64,000 bases of DNA from Desulfitibacter alkalitolerans DSM 16504 (GTDB taxonomy: Bacteria; Bacillota; DSM-16504; Desulfitibacterales; Desulfitibacteraceae), in the NCBI RefSeq assembly GCF_000620305.1, contig NZ_KK211100.1, positions 176,467 to 240,466 on the forward strand, read 5' to 3'. The notes under the pieces are model-generated. The model did not search any database and had not been told where the DNA came from. It was given only the letters and a program-made list of their open reading frames with translations. The position numbers and the translations under genes are program-made. Shown one piece after another: positions 54,447 through 63,955 of the stretch. How positions within the stretch are numbered: position 1 is the stretch's first letter; the number at the start of each line of letters is the position of its first letter.

Positions 54447-56493
54447 AACCATATATTTTAGAAAAATCAATGTTCATAAATTTTGTATGCCTTCCAAATA
54501 ATTCTGCTTTTATATATTGTTTTTCTTCAATAAAAGCCCTCACATGCCTCATGGAAGCTTCTAATATTTTTCCATCTGTAATTAAATCTGCTACTTTAAA
54601 TTCAGGAATACCATGCTGACGAGTACCAAACATTTCACCAGGTCCTCTTAGTTTTAAATCCATTTCTGCAATCTTAAACCCATCATTGGTTTCACACATA
54701 GCTTTCGTACGATATTTAGCTTCTTGGCCTTTAATATCCCCCAATAAAAAACAATAAGCTTCATTTTTACTTCTGCTGATACGGCCTCTTAGTTGATGTA
54801 ATTGTGATAAGCCAAATCTTTCTACACCTTCTATTATCATGACATTTGCATTTGGAACATTTATCCCTACTTCCACAACAGTAGTACTTATTAAAATATT
54901 CAAATTGCCTGCTCTAAACTGCCCCATAATTTCTTCTTTATCTTGAGGTGTCATTCTGCCATGAACAAGGCTTACTGAATAGCCGGTAAAGACTTCCTTT
55001 AAAACTTTTTCCATTTTCACAGCGTTTTCAATGTCAAGCTTTTCACTTTCATCAATAATTGGGCAGATAACATATGCCTGTTTTCCCTGCTGAATTTGTT
55101 TTTTTACAAAATCATATAGTTTTTTGCGGTTTTGCTCAGATACATATTTAGTTATCACATTTCCTCGGCCTAACGGTTTTTCATCTAGTAATGAAATATC
55201 TAGATCGCCATATAAGGTCAGGGCCAGGGTTCGTGGAATGGGAGTTGCACTCATTACCAAAACATTAGGACTATCCGCTTTTTGCTGCAGTCTAAGCCTT
55301 TGATTAACTCCAAACCTATGCTGTTCGTCTATCACTATTAGTCCCAGTCTCTTAAACATGACATTATCTTGAATAATGGCATGTGTTCCAATAACTATGT
55401 CTATCTCGCCAGAAGATATGAGTTCAAGGATTCTTTTCTTCTCCAATTGTGCCAAGCTTCCAGTTAGCAGAGCTATGTTTAGATTTAACCTTCCCAAAGT
55501 CTCTTTCAGGTCTAAATAATGCTGCCTGGCAAGGATTTCTGTAGGTGCCATTAAAACCCCTTGAAAACCACTATCACAGGATGCAATAAGAGACATTACG
55601 GCAATCACCGTTTTGCCACTACCAACATCACCCTGTAAGAGCCTTGTCATTGGTTTAGTACTTTTTAAATCTTTACTAATATCTTTCCAGACCCTTATTT
55701 GTGCTGCTGTTAGTTTAAAGGGAAGTGATCTTATATACTCTTGTACTAACATGTTATTATTTATAATAATACCGTTTTTCATAATGCTTTTTTTTCTAGT
55801 TAGTATTCCAAGTTGATAAAAAGCAAATTCCCTGTAAGCTAGATACATTCTAGCTTTTTCTTGTTCTTCCATTGTATCTGGAAAATGCATCTTCAAAACA
55901 CACCACTGCAGTGGAGGAATATTCATGGGCTGAATTAATTCATTAGGCAGCACCTCAGGCAAACTATTTAAATAGTTATCCAGGCAATACTTAATGAGGC
56001 TTCTTAAAAAGCGCTGATTTAATCCCCCTGTGGATGGATAAAAGGGTATAATTCCTCCACAATTTAAATTTTCTCCCCTGCCATCAATTATTTCATAGTC
56101 GTAAGCAGACATTTCCAGCCTGCCAAAATTTCTACGAACCTTGCCTGTAACAATTACTTCCTTGTCCCTTGTAAGTATGTTTTTTAGATAATCTCCCTGA
56201 TTAAACCAGTTAACTGTTAAATATGAGCCACCATCATAAATAACCACCTTTAATATATTAAAACGTGGTTTTGGTCTGGTTATCTCACTTGTTACAATTG
56301 TACCCTTGATAGTCTCTACTGACCCAGGCAGTAATTCATGAATTTTTTTTAAGTTTGACCTGTCTTCATACTTTCTTGGAAAGTGGTAAAGTATATCTGC
56401 TACAGTACTTATTCCCAAATTGTTTAATGCCCTTTTTTTAACCCTGCCTACACCTTTTAAACCATCAATAGAAATATTAGATAAGTCATACAT
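54445..56493 (-). CDS. recG: ATP-dependent DNA helicase RecG
   Basis: Branch-migration helicase for stalled forks and recombination intermediates. The 682-residue protein has the N-terminal wedge/OB domain, Walker A LLQGDVGSGKTVIAV, DEQH in VIDEQHRFGV, SATPIPRTLAL, and C-terminal motif VI region QLRGRISRSKNEAYC. The length is normal. It lies 6 bases after yloV, a standard Firmicutes order. Confidence 0.97.
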   Translation of the reverse strand: MYDLSNISIDGLKGVGRVKKRALNNLGISTVADILYHFPRKYEDRSNLKKIHELLPGSVETIKGTIVTSEITRPKPRFNILKVVIYDGGSYLTVNWFNQGDYLKNILTRDKEVIVTGKVRRNFGRLEMSAYDYEIIDGRGENLNCGGIIPFYPSTGGLNQRFLRSLIKYCLDNYLNSLPEVLPNELIQPMNIPPLQWCVLKMHFPDTMEEQEKARMYLAYREFAFYQLGILTRKKSIMKNGIIINNNMLVQEYIRSLPFKLTAAQIRVWKDISKDLKSTKPMTRLLQGDVGSGKTVIAVMSLIASCDSGFQGVLMAPTEILARQHYLDLKETLGRLNLNIALLTGSLAQLEKKRILELISSGEIDIVIGTHAIIQDNVMFKRLGLIVIDEQHRFGVNQRLRLQQKADSPNVLVMSATPIPRTLALTLYGDLDISLLDEKPLGRGNVITKYVSEQNRKKLYDFVKKQIQQGKQAYVICPIIDESEKLDIENAVKMEKVLKEVFTGYSVSLVHGRMTPQDKEEIMGQFRAGNLNILISTTVVEVGINVPNANVMIIEGVERFGLSQLHQLRGRISRSKNEAYCFLLGDIKGQEAKYRTKAMCETNDGFKIAEMDLKLRGPGEMFGTRQHGIPEFKVADLITDGKILEASMRHVRAFIEEKQYIKAELFGRHTKFMNIDFSKIYG

Positions 56494-56499
56494 AAGATT

Positions 56500-58110
56500 C
56501 TACTCTGCTGAAATAATATAGTGGTATAATGGCTGTCCACCTTGATACAGCTCAAATTCAATGTCCGGATACCGGCTGCTAAAATCCCCTTGAAGGTTTT
56601 TAGCATCATCCTCACATATGTCTTTGCCATAAAAAACTGTAATTAATTCTGCTCCTTCTTTTTCTACAATTGTAGTAAGAAGCTCCATTGTTACAGTATT
56701 CAAATCTTTTCCTGTATGAATTATTTCTCCTTCTAGTATGGCTAAAATATCTCCCTGATTTATGTCAACATCACCATAAACCGTATCACGTACAGCATAT
56801 GTTATTTCACCTGTTAAGACACTCTTATAATGTTCCAGCATATTTTTATGATTAGCCTCAATATCCTGGTTGGCATCATAGCCAAGCATTGCAGCCATTC
56901 CCTGGGGAAAGGTTTTAGTAGGTACAACCATAACCCTTTTTTCAGTCAGCTTGGCTGCCTGCTGGGCAGCCATAATTATGTTGCTGTTATTTGGCAAAAC
57001 CAAAACTTTATCTGCTTTAATTGCGTTAATAGCGCCTAGTATGTCTTGAGTACTAGGGTTCATGGTCTGTCCACCTTCAATAACCTTATCCACACCCATA
57101 CTCTCAACAATTCTTCCTAAACCATCCCCGGAAACCACAGCAACCACACCAATTTCCTTAACCTCCTCATGTATTTCATTAGAAATATATGGCTGTCTGC
57201 TCTGGTCTGTCATGTTTTCTATTTTTATGTCGTGGAGGGTTCCGTACTTTAGTCCAATTTCCAAAACATGCCCGGGATTATTGGTATGTATGTGAACTTT
57301 AAGAAGGCTTTTATCTCCCACCACTAGCGTACTGTCACCTAGTGGTCTTATTTCATCAAGTACTTCCTCTTCATTTAAATTTTGCCCCTTGATAACACAT
57401 TCTGTGCAATAAATAAACTCTCCAACCTCTTCAATTTTTACAAATGAATGGGTTTCTTTAATAGGCTCTATTTCAATATCCCCTATGTCCTTGCCTTCAA
57501 GGAAATTTGCAATTCCTTGAAGAATCACAATTAAGCCCTTGCCCCCTGCATCTACAACACCTGCCTTGGCCAGTACTGGTAATAATTCAGGTGTTTTATC
57601 CAATGCTCTTTCACCTGCCATAATGCCCTTATTCAATAACATATTAATATCCTTGCTATCATAGCTTGCATCCTTAATACCCTGGGCTACAGCCTTGGCA
57701 ACTGTTAAAATAGTTCCTTCTACAGGCTTTAATACTGCTTTGTAGGCCATCTTTACTGCTTTGTCAGATGCTCGAACAAAGTCCTTGTAATCTATTTCTT
57801 TATTATTCTCCAACTCACTGGTAAAGCCGCGAAAAAGCTGGGATAAAATCACACCTGAGTTCCCCCGTGCACCCATTAAAGCTCCCTTGGAAAGGGCTTT
57901 TACCAATGGACCTACTTCATTTCCTTCTACAATCTCCATCTCCTTTACTGCACTAGAGACCGTCAAGTACATATTTGTCCCTGTATCACCGTCAGGTACA
58001 GGAAAAACATTCAAGTAGTTTATCTGCTCTTTATATTTTACTAAATTTGCAAAACCTGCTCTCATGGCAGCTTTTAGCTTTTCTCCATTAATTGAATATA
58101 TATTTTGCAA
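56500..58110 (-). CDS. yloV: DAK-domain fatty acid kinase-like protein (YloV/FakA type)
   Basis: The N-terminal DAK-phosphatase/L2 domain (about 1-200) has PVPDGDTGTNMYLT with the Mg-ATP aspartates, GARGNSGVILSQL and DAGGKGL. The middle and C-terminal part (about 300-536) is the EDD-related accessory region. Homologues phosphorylate fatty acids together with a FakB/DegV protein. No DegV gene is in the window, so that role is inferred from family. It starts at TTG 58110, with GGGGGT upstream, following yloU. Confidence 0.9.
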   Translation of the reverse strand: MQNIYSINGEKLKAAMRAGFANLVKYKEQINYLNVFPVPDGDTGTNMYLTVSSAVKEMEIVEGNEVGPLVKALSKGALMGARGNSGVILSQLFRGFTSELENNKEIDYKDFVRASDKAVKMAYKAVLKPVEGTILTVAKAVAQGIKDASYDSKDINMLLNKGIMAGERALDKTPELLPVLAKAGVVDAGGKGLIVILQGIANFLEGKDIGDIEIEPIKETHSFVKIEEVGEFIYCTECVIKGQNLNEEEVLDEIRPLGDSTLVVGDKSLLKVHIHTNNPGHVLEIGLKYGTLHDIKIENMTDQSRQPYISNEIHEEVKEIGVVAVVSGDGLGRIVESMGVDKVIEGGQTMNPSTQDILGAINAIKADKVLVLPNNSNIIMAAQQAAKLTEKRVMVVPTKTFPQGMAAMLGYDANQDIEANHKNMLEHYKSVLTGEITYAVRDTVYGDVDINQGDILAILEGEIIHTGKDLNTVTMELLTTIVEKEGAELITVFYGKDICEDDAKNLQGDFSSRYPDIEFELYQGGQPLYHYIISAE

Positions 58111-58122
58111 TATTTTTACCCC

Positions 58123-58479
58123 CTATTCCACTACCTTAACTCCCTGTACTTTTATGTTTACCCTTTCCACATTGGCACCTGTCATTTCTTCAATGGTATA
58201 GTGCACCTTTTCCATAACATTTTGAGCTACCTCTGATATTTTGGTGCCATACATTACTATGATGCTCACCTCGATAATTAACCTGTTCCCGTCAACTACT
58301 TCCACCTTAACTCCCTTGCGGGTTTCTTTCCTAATTAAGTCTGAAATTCCTTCACTAATACCAGCTGATGGAATACCAGCCAGGCCATAACATTCTAGAG
58401 CAGCCTTACTGGCAATACTTGTAATAACTTCTTTAGATATCTCAATATTGCCCTTGTCATTCTTTAACTGAAAACTCAT
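58123..58479 (-). CDS. yloU: Asp23/Gls24 family envelope stress protein (YloU)
   Basis: 118-residue Asp23-family protein of unknown molecular function, usually paired with yloV. Motifs: GNIEISKEVITSIASKAALE and ANVERVNIKVQGVKV. No membrane helix is present. The ATG follows AAGGGGGTTTAAATT. It is the first gene of yloU-yloV-recG; no clear promoter was found in the 224 bases upstream. Confidence 0.93.
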   Translation of the reverse strand: MSFQLKNDKGNIEISKEVITSIASKAALECYGLAGIPSAGISEGISDLIRKETRKGVKVEVVDGNRLIIEVSIIVMYGTKISEVAQNVMEKVHYTIEEMTGANVERVNIKVQGVKVVE

Positions 58480-58790
58480 AATTTAAACCCCCTTATAGAT
58501 ACTCTTTATAGTGACAAAATATTGGCTATGCATTATTATGTTCACTACTAGCTTACCCCTATTGCACCATGATAAGAATTTATTAAGGCAGTTTCATTTT
58601 TCATTTTACATTAATTCAACAATAAATACTATTACCCTGCTTTTTAAATAATATTTTAATTAAAGTGGATAATAACTTGTAAACTATAGTATTTTTTGAT
58701 AAAATGCTGGAAGATTGTTTTTTAAAAACGAATCTGTACTTAAATAAAGTACTAAACAATAAGGCAACTCAGTTTAAGGAGGTGTTCAAT
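58480..58790. other. Divergent intergenic region between yloU and rpmB
   Basis: About 310 AT-rich bases holding the rpmB promoter (58677-58705) and leader. An open frame that starts at 58704 in the same phase as rpmB lies in the leader and shows no ribosome site, so I treat it as non-coding. No repeat, hairpin or minus-strand promoter could be fixed. Confidence 0.6.
58677..58705 (+). promoter_or_regulatory. SigmaA promoter of rpmB
   Basis: -35 TTGTAA (58677-58682), 17-base spacer, -10 TAAAAT (58700-58705). The predicted leader to the GTG start is about 80 bases. Confidence 0.7.
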
Positions 58791-58979
58791 GTGGCCAAGT
58801 GTACAGTTTGTGGAAAGGGTGTTTCTACAGGTCATAAGGTTAGCCACTCTAACATTAAAACAAAGAGGCAGTGGAAACCTAACATTCAAAGGGTTAAAGC
58901 TGTTGTTAGAGGAACTAAAAAAAGAATTGATGTATGTACTCGTTGCTTGCGTTCAGGCAGGGTTCAAAGAGCCATATAG
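58791..58979 (+). CDS. rpmB: 50S ribosomal protein L28
   Basis: 62-residue ribosomal protein. It begins AKCTVCGKGVSTGHKVSHSN after the start and has CxxC pairs near both ends (CTVC and CTRC), a zinc-binding form. The start is GTG 58791, because AAGGAGGTG is 6-8 bases upstream. The open frame extends further but is leader. It is divergent from yloU, the usual Firmicutes arrangement. Confidence 0.97.
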   Translation: MAKCTVCGKGVSTGHKVSHSNIKTKRQWKPNIQRVKAVVRGTKKRIDVCTRCLRSGRVQRAI

Positions 58980-59002
58980 CAGGGTAATTAATGTAAAAAA
59001 AG

Positions 59003-59034
59003 AAAAGGTTGAGAATATTTAATCTCAACCTTTT
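59003..59034. terminator. Bidirectional terminator between rpmB and the phosphodiesterase gene
   Basis: 12-bp stem (AAAAGGTTGAGA/TCTCAACCTTTT, 8-base loop). T tracts lie on both sides: a run of T on the plus strand after 59030, and TTTTCTTTTTTT on the minus strand. It serves both converging genes. Confidence 0.88.
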
Positions 59035-59047
59035 TTTGTTTGCTTGC

Positions 59048-59602
59048 CTACTTAATTTCTATTTTATTAATTATTTGCCCACCTAAATTTTTTAGATAAA
59101 CTGACCCGTTTTCCAACAAACAATAGGTTGCAGCCCTGGGTTGGTTTTTTGGCAGGCTGCAGCTGCCTGGATTGACATAAATATACCTATCAATTCTCTT
59201 TAATAGGGGAACATGGGTATGGCCAGTTACAAAGATATGAGCTTTAAATTTTTCCATCAAGTCATCCACACCGTTATCATCAATATCATGTCCATGGTGA
59301 ACAAGAAACCTTAGCCCTTGTATTTGAGTAAAAAGAGGTGAAGGTTGAATTGGGACTTTTAAAACCATTTGATCAACATAGGCATCACAATTACCCTGGG
59401 CTATAATAATGGGCACCTCACATTTGTTAAGCTCGGCAGCCAGTACAGCTGGATCATACTCTGGCTTAATTGGATTTCGAGGCCCATGGTACAAAACATC
59501 CCCTCCATGCAGAATTAAATCACATACAGAAAAGTCCAATTCCCATATTTTACGCCACGCCTCCAGGTCCCCATGGGTATCACTAATTATTCCTATTTTC
59601 AC
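59048..59602 (-). CDS. YfcE/MJ0936 family metallophosphoesterase
   Basis: Phosphodiesterase of the calcineurin-like fold; E. coli YfcE acts on small phosphodiesters in vitro, and the natural substrate is unknown. The 184-residue protein has all metal ligands: ISDTHGD, LHGGDVL, QGNCDAYV, HHGHD and VTGHTHVPLL. It starts at GTG 59602, with AAGGGGG upstream. It lies 17 bases after ribH and may be cotranscribed with the riboflavin genes. Confidence 0.93.
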   Translation of the reverse strand: MKIGIISDTHGDLEAWRKIWELDFSVCDLILHGGDVLYHGPRNPIKPEYDPAVLAAELNKCEVPIIIAQGNCDAYVDQMVLKVPIQPSPLFTQIQGLRFLVHHGHDIDDNGVDDLMEKFKAHIFVTGHTHVPLLKRIDRYIYVNPGSCSLPKNQPRAATYCLLENGSVYLKNLGGQIINKIEIK

Positions 59603-59619
59603 AGATTAGCCCCCTTGTA

Positions 59620-60084
59620 TTAACCCATGCTCTTCATAAGGTTAGCCATCTCAATTGCACCAAGGGCTGCTTCCCAACCCTTGTTGCCAGCTTTAGTGCC
59701 TGCCCTTTCAATTGCCTGCTCGATGGTATCAGCTGTAATTACTCCATAAATGACGGGCTTATCTAAGTTGAGGCTTACTAATGCTACTCCCTTGGTGACT
59801 TCGCTTGATACATAGTTAAAATGTGGTGTGGCACCTCTAATGACAGCCCCCAAACATATAACGGCATCATAGTCCTTTTGTGCTAGTTTCTGAGCAGCTA
59901 ACGGAATCTCAAATGCTCCTGGAACCCAGGCAACATCGATCCTGTCACTACTAGCACCATGTCTTATAAGACAATCCATGGCCCCAGATAAAAGCTTGTT
60001 TGTAATAAATTCATTGAAACGAGAAATAACTATCCCAAACTTTAAATCTTCTGCTAAGAGCTTTCCTTCATACACCTTTCCCAT
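59620..60084 (-). CDS. ribH: 6,7-dimethyl-8-ribityllumazine synthase
   Basis: Condenses the pyrimidine and the C4 phosphate to lumazine; forms large capsid-like assemblies in many bacteria. The 154-residue protein has [45 protein letters not shown] and [22 protein letters not shown]. The start is the ATG at 60084, with AGGAGGCGATAAT before it; the longer frame runs into ribBA. Confidence 0.97.
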   Translation of the reverse strand: MGKVYEGKLLAEDLKFGIVISRFNEFITNKLLSGAMDCLIRHGASSDRIDVAWVPGAFEIPLAAQKLAQKDYDAVICLGAVIRGATPHFNYVSSEVTKGVALVSLNLDKPVIYGVITADTIEQAIERAGTKAGNKGWEAALGAIEMANLMKSMG

Positions 60085-60100
60085 ATTATCGCCTCCTGCT

Positions 60101-61315
60101 CTATTTATTTGATATATCATGCAAAATATGTCCTAACTTTTGCTTTTTAGTTGTAAGGTATTTTAAGTTTGAGGGGCAGGGTGAAATTTCCAGGGGTACT
60201 CTTTCAACCACCTGCAGCCCATATCCCTCTAAACCGGCAATTTTTCTTGGGTTATTGGTAAGAAGCCGGATATTTTTAACTCCAATATCTGCCAATATCT
60301 GGGCGCCTATACCATAGTCTCTTAAGTCATCTGGGAAACCAAGAAGCTCATTTGCTTCTACTGTATCCTTACCTTCATCCTGTAATTTATAGGCTCTAAG
60401 CTTGTTTATTAAACCTATACCCCTGCCTTCCTGCCTCATATATAAAAGTACGCCTTTTCCTTCTCTTGCAATCATCTGCATTGCAGCATCTAATTGGTCG
60501 CCACAGTCACACCTGCTTGAGCCAAATACATCTCCTGTCAGACATTCGGAATGCACTCTAACTAGTATGGGTTCATCTCCCTTTACATTTCCCTTTACCA
60601 GGGATAGGTGAGATCCCTTTTCAAAAATATCTTCATATACTGAAACCAGAAATTCACCATATTTGGTAGGCAGTTTAGTAGTTACTTCTTTTTTTACAAG
60701 CATTTCAGTCTTTCTTCTATAATTAATCAAATCAGCAATGGTAATGATTTTTAAATCATATTCTTTTGCGAATTCCATAAGCTGGGGTACCCTGGCCATG
60801 GTTCCATCATCACCCATTATCTCACATATTATGCCTGCAGGATAAAACCCAGCAAGCCTGGCTAGGTCTACAGATGCTTCAGTATGACCAGCCCTCCTAA
60901 GTACACCCCCTTCCTTATACCTTAAAGGGAAAATATGTCCAGGTTTACGCAAATCCTTGGGCTGCGTGCTGTCATCAAGGATCTTTTTAATAGTCAAAGC
61001 TCTTTCATATGCAGAGATACCTGTCGTTGTCTCCCAGGCATCTACAGAAACTGTAAAGGCTGTTTCATGAGTGTCTGTATTATGATGTACCATTGGCTGA
61101 ATATCTAACTCATCCAATCTTGAACCAATAATAGGCATGCATATTAAACCCTTTCCCTTTGATGCCATAAAGTTAATTGCCTCTGGAGTAACACACTCTG
61201 CAGCCATAACCAGATCACCTTCATTTTCCCTGTCCTCATCATCTACTACAATGATCATTTTGCCGCTTTTAATATCTGCAATTGCTTCTTCTATAGTATT
61301 AAAGTTAATGGTCAT
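60101..61315 (-). CDS. ribBA: Bifunctional DHBP synthase/GTP cyclohydrolase II
   Basis: Provides both precursors of riboflavin. The N-terminal RibB domain (about 1-200) shows [18 protein letters not shown] and [16 protein letters not shown]. The C-terminal RibA domain (about 205-400) shows [20 protein letters not shown] with the zinc cysteines and [11 protein letters not shown]. 404 residues, normal for the fusion. It is between ribE and ribH. Confidence 0.97.
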   Translation of the reverse strand: MTINFNTIEEAIADIKSGKMIIVVDDEDRENEGDLVMAAECVTPEAINFMASKGKGLICMPIIGSRLDELDIQPMVHHNTDTHETAFTVSVDAWETTTGISAYERALTIKKILDDSTQPKDLRKPGHIFPLRYKEGGVLRRAGHTEASVDLARLAGFYPAGIICEIMGDDGTMARVPQLMEFAKEYDLKIITIADLINYRRKTEMLVKKEVTTKLPTKYGEFLVSVYEDIFEKGSHLSLVKGNVKGDEPILVRVHSECLTGDVFGSSRCDCGDQLDAAMQMIAREGKGVLLYMRQEGRGIGLINKLRAYKLQDEGKDTVEANELLGFPDDLRDYGIGAQILADIGVKNIRLLTNNPRKIAGLEGYGLQVVERVPLEISPCPSNLKYLTTKKQKLGHILHDISNK

Positions 61316-61328
61316 ATATTATTGCCCC

Positions 61329-61973
61329 CTATATAAAGCCATTTTCTATAAGCTTTTGGTAAGTTACACCTTTATCCTGATTTTGTTGACTACTTAGTAA
61401 TCTTTCTATATATTTTGCCAGCATATCCACTTCTAAATTGACAGTATCGCCAATCTTTTTTACACCTAGAGTGGTTTTTTCCCTTGTATGGGGTATTAAA
61501 GATACACTAAAGCTTTTATCTAGTACATCCACTATTGTCAGGCTAATCCCATCTATACTGACGGATCCTTTTCTTATAAGATATTTAATTATTTCCCTAT
61601 TTGTTTCAATTTCAATGACCTCTGATATCTCAAATACATCTTTTTTAACTATAGTGCCAACACCATCCACGTGACCTGATACCATATGCCCATCAAGCCT
61701 TCCACCAAGCTGCAATGCTCTTTCAAGATTAACCCTGGTTCCTGGCAGTAAGCTTTTAAAATTTGTTTTTTGAATAGTTTCCCACATTACCTCAACAGTA
61801 AATCCATGGGTTTCTTTTTTTATAACTGTCAAGCACACTCCATTTACAGCAATACTATCCCCAACCTTGACCTCTTCTAAATTTATTTTTGTGCTAATTG
61901 TTAGTCTTGCTGATTTAGCTCCCCTGTCAATTTCTCTCACTTCACCTAAATCTTCAATCAAGCCTGTAAACAT
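61329..61973 (-). CDS. ribE: Riboflavin synthase alpha chain
   Basis: Dismutates two lumazines to riboflavin. The 214-residue protein has two lumazine-binding repeats: the first starts MFTGLIEDLGEV with SIAVNGVCLTV, and the second carries GHMVSGHVDGVGTI and SVSIDGISLTIV. It immediately follows ribD. Confidence 0.97.
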   Translation of the reverse strand: MFTGLIEDLGEVREIDRGAKSARLTISTKINLEEVKVGDSIAVNGVCLTVIKKETHGFTVEVMWETIQKTNFKSLLPGTRVNLERALQLGGRLDGHMVSGHVDGVGTIVKKDVFEISEVIEIETNREIIKYLIRKGSVSIDGISLTIVDVLDKSFSVSLIPHTREKTTLGVKKIGDTVNLEVDMLAKYIERLLSSQQNQDKGVTYQKLIENGFI

Positions 61974-63065
61974 TTAAAACAACTCCCTATAGCAAGTTAG
62001 CAGCAAGTCCTTCCCAAGAAATCTGGTTTCTTTCCACTTCATTTTTATTGCATCATCCATGGCTTCAATTCCATCTCCACCTATTAAAGGTACTCCCTTT
62101 CTGCCTCCAATTATTTTGGGAGCTATAAACATATAGTATTTATCTACAAAATCTTCTTGAAAAAATGACCAGATTATATCAGCTCCACCTTCCACCAAAA
62201 CACTGCTTATCTGCCTTTGTGCTAATGTGGTCATTACAAAATCTATGCTTACCCTAGTTTGCCCCTTTTGCTCAATAACTTCAACGCCTTTTTCTGCAAG
62301 CTCCATAATTTTTTCCTGGTTATTTGCAGCTGTAAAAACAATCAAAGGAGCTGTAGGAGATGAATCAATTATTTTTGCATCTGATGGTATCCTTAGTTTT
62401 GAATCTAATAGAATTCTAATTGGATCCCTTATATATGGACTGTTTATCCGACAGTTCAGGGATGGATTGTCTGCCAGAACAGTATTTATTCCCACCAGAA
62501 TAGAATCATATTCATGCCTTAGTTGATGGACATATTCTCTGGCTAGAGGACCAGTAATCCACTTTGAATTTCCTGTCCTTGTGGCTATCTTTCCATCAAG
62601 GGTACATGCCACCTTCACAGCAGCAAAGGGCTTCCCAGTGGTAATATATTTAATGAAGATTTCGTTTAAGGCTTTAGCCTCTTCCTCCATTACCCCAGTT
62701 ACAACCTCTATTCCCTTGTCTCTTAAAAGCTTTATTCCCCTGCCTGAAACTAAAGGATTAGGATCCTCCATTGCAACCACAACCCTGGAAACTCCCGCAC
62801 GTATTATAGCCTCTGTACAGGGAGGAGTCCTGCCATGGTGTGAACAGGGTTCTAGACTTACATATAAAGTTGCGTTTTTTGCCAAATGCCCTGCTTCCTC
62901 CAAGCAGAACACCTCAGCATGTGGGCCTCCAGCCTCTTTATGATAGCCCTCCCCAACTATTTGCTCGTTATTTACAAGAACAGCCCCTACCATGGGATTT
63001 GGGGAAACAAGTCCCTTGCCCTTGACAGCTAGGTTTAAGGCTCTTTCCATATAATATATATCCAT
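61974..63065 (-). CDS. ribD: Bifunctional pyrimidine deaminase/reductase RibD
   Basis: Deaminates and reduces the pyrimidine intermediate. The N-terminal deaminase domain (about 1-145) has GGPHAEVFCLEEAG and LYVSLEPCSHHGRTPPCTEA, with zinc ligands His, Cys, Cys. The reductase domain (about 146-363) has VACTLDGKIATRTGNSKWIT and LVEGGADIIWSF. It is the first gene behind the FMN riboswitch. The ATG follows AGGGGTGATTCA. Confidence 0.97.
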   Translation of the reverse strand: MDIYYMERALNLAVKGKGLVSPNPMVGAVLVNNEQIVGEGYHKEAGGPHAEVFCLEEAGHLAKNATLYVSLEPCSHHGRTPPCTEAIIRAGVSRVVVAMEDPNPLVSGRGIKLLRDKGIEVVTGVMEEEAKALNEIFIKYITTGKPFAAVKVACTLDGKIATRTGNSKWITGPLAREYVHQLRHEYDSILVGINTVLADNPSLNCRINSPYIRDPIRILLDSKLRIPSDAKIIDSSPTAPLIVFTAANNQEKIMELAEKGVEVIEQKGQTRVSIDFVMTTLAQRQISSVLVEGGADIIWSFFQEDFVDKYYMFIAPKIIGGRKGVPLIGGDGIEAMDDAIKMKWKETRFLGKDLLLTCYRELF

Positions 63066-63082
63066 TGAATCACCCCTGCATG

Positions 63083-63114
63083 GAAAATAAAAAAACCTAC
63101 CATAAGGATAGGCT
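63083..63114 (-). terminator. Riboswitch-controlled terminator before ribD
   Basis: Stem AGCCTATC/GGTAGGTT (63094-63114, 5-base loop, two G-T pairs) followed on the minus strand by a run of T. It sits between the FMN aptamer and ribD, the position of the expression platform. Confidence 0.82.
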
Positions 63115-63141
63115 TATATATCACAAATACATATAAAGCCC

Positions 63142-63256
63142 CCCTCTCCCATCCAGACTATTACTGTCGGTACCGGAATCTCACCGGTTCAACCAATCAC
63201 ATTGGCTCACGGACTTTACCGCCGGTAGGGAATCTCACCCTGCCCCGAAGGAGTAC
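63142..63256 (-). promoter_or_regulatory. FMN riboswitch (RFN element)
   Basis: The minus strand carries the conserved RFN segments in order: TTCGGGGCAGGGTGAGATTC, ACCGGCGGTAAAGTCCG, GGTGAGATTCCGGTACCGAC, AGTAATAGTCTGGATGGGAG. FMN binding should favour the terminator at 63083-63114 and so lower ribDEBAH expression. Confidence 0.96.
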
Positions 63257-63276
63257 TCAAATATTGCTCTCGTACA

Positions 63277-63305
63277 AGTATAGCATAAAGAATTATTTGG
63301 CACAA
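63277..63305 (-). promoter_or_regulatory. Promoter of the riboflavin operon
   Basis: Extended -10 TGC-TATACT (-10 at 63277-63282), 17 bases from a weak -35 TTGTGC (63300-63305). It overlaps the end of rpe and gives an RNA that starts just before the riboswitch. Confidence 0.65.
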
Positions 63306-63955
63306 TTGTATTTTAATTTTTGTATGGCTTCCTCAATATTATTAGAGTTGAAGATATATGATCCTGCCACCAATATATCAGCACCTGCATTTAGCACAGC
63401 TTGTGCATTCTTATCAGAAATACCACCATCAACCTGAATATTATATGAGTACCCGCCCATCTTCTTCCAGGCAAAAAGGGTTCTGATTTTCTCAAGAGAA
63501 CTATTAATAAACTTTTGTCCACCAAAGCCAGGATTGACTGACATAACTAATATGAGATCAACCTCCTCAAGAACATATTGAACTGTCTCTAGAGGAGTAG
63601 CCGGATTAAGTGCTACTCCAGCTTTAATGCCATAATCCTTGATGCTCTGGATTAGCCGATGTAGATGTTTAGTTGTTTCCACATGTACTGTTATTAGATC
63701 TGAGCCAGCATCCACAAACTCTTTAATATATTTTTCGGGTTGTTCTATCATTAAGTGGCTGTCGAAAAATAAGGATGAATGCTTTCTTATGCTGCCTATC
63801 AATGGTGGACCAAAAGTAATATTTGGCACAAAATGACCATCCATCACATCCAGATGAAGCCAATGAGCACCCGCTTTTTCAACTAATGCCACCTGTTCCC
63901 TCAACATAGAGAAATCTGCTGACAAAATGGAAGGAGCAACTTTTACATTTTCCAT
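63293..63955 (-). CDS. rpe: Ribulose-phosphate 3-epimerase
   Basis: Interconverts ribulose-5-phosphate and xylulose-5-phosphate. The 220-residue TIM barrel shows APSILSADFSML, HLDVMDGHFVPNITFG with metal ligands, DSHLMIEQP, VMSVNPGFGGQKF and VDGGISDKNA. I use the ATG at 63955, with GAGAGGAA upstream, over the TTG one codon earlier. In Firmicutes it usually follows prpC-prkC-rsgA, which would lie beyond the right edge. It produces a pentose relevant to the RibA/RibB substrates. Confidence 0.96.
   Translation of the reverse strand: MENVKVAPSILSADFSMLREQVALVEKAGAHWLHLDVMDGHFVPNITFGPPLIGSIRKHSSLFFDSHLMIEQPEKYIKEFVDAGSDLITVHVETTKHLHRLIQSIKDYGIKAGVALNPATPLETVQYVLEEVDLILVMSVNPGFGGQKFINSSLEKIRTLFAWKKMGGYSYNIQVDGGISDKNAQAVLNAGADILVAGSYIFNSNNIEEAIQKLKYNCAK

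Noticed and set aside
58704-58790. N-terminal extension of rpmB starting at an ATG near 58704
   Set aside because: It lies in the promoter/leader, has no ribosome site, and L28 homologues begin at the GTG at 58791.
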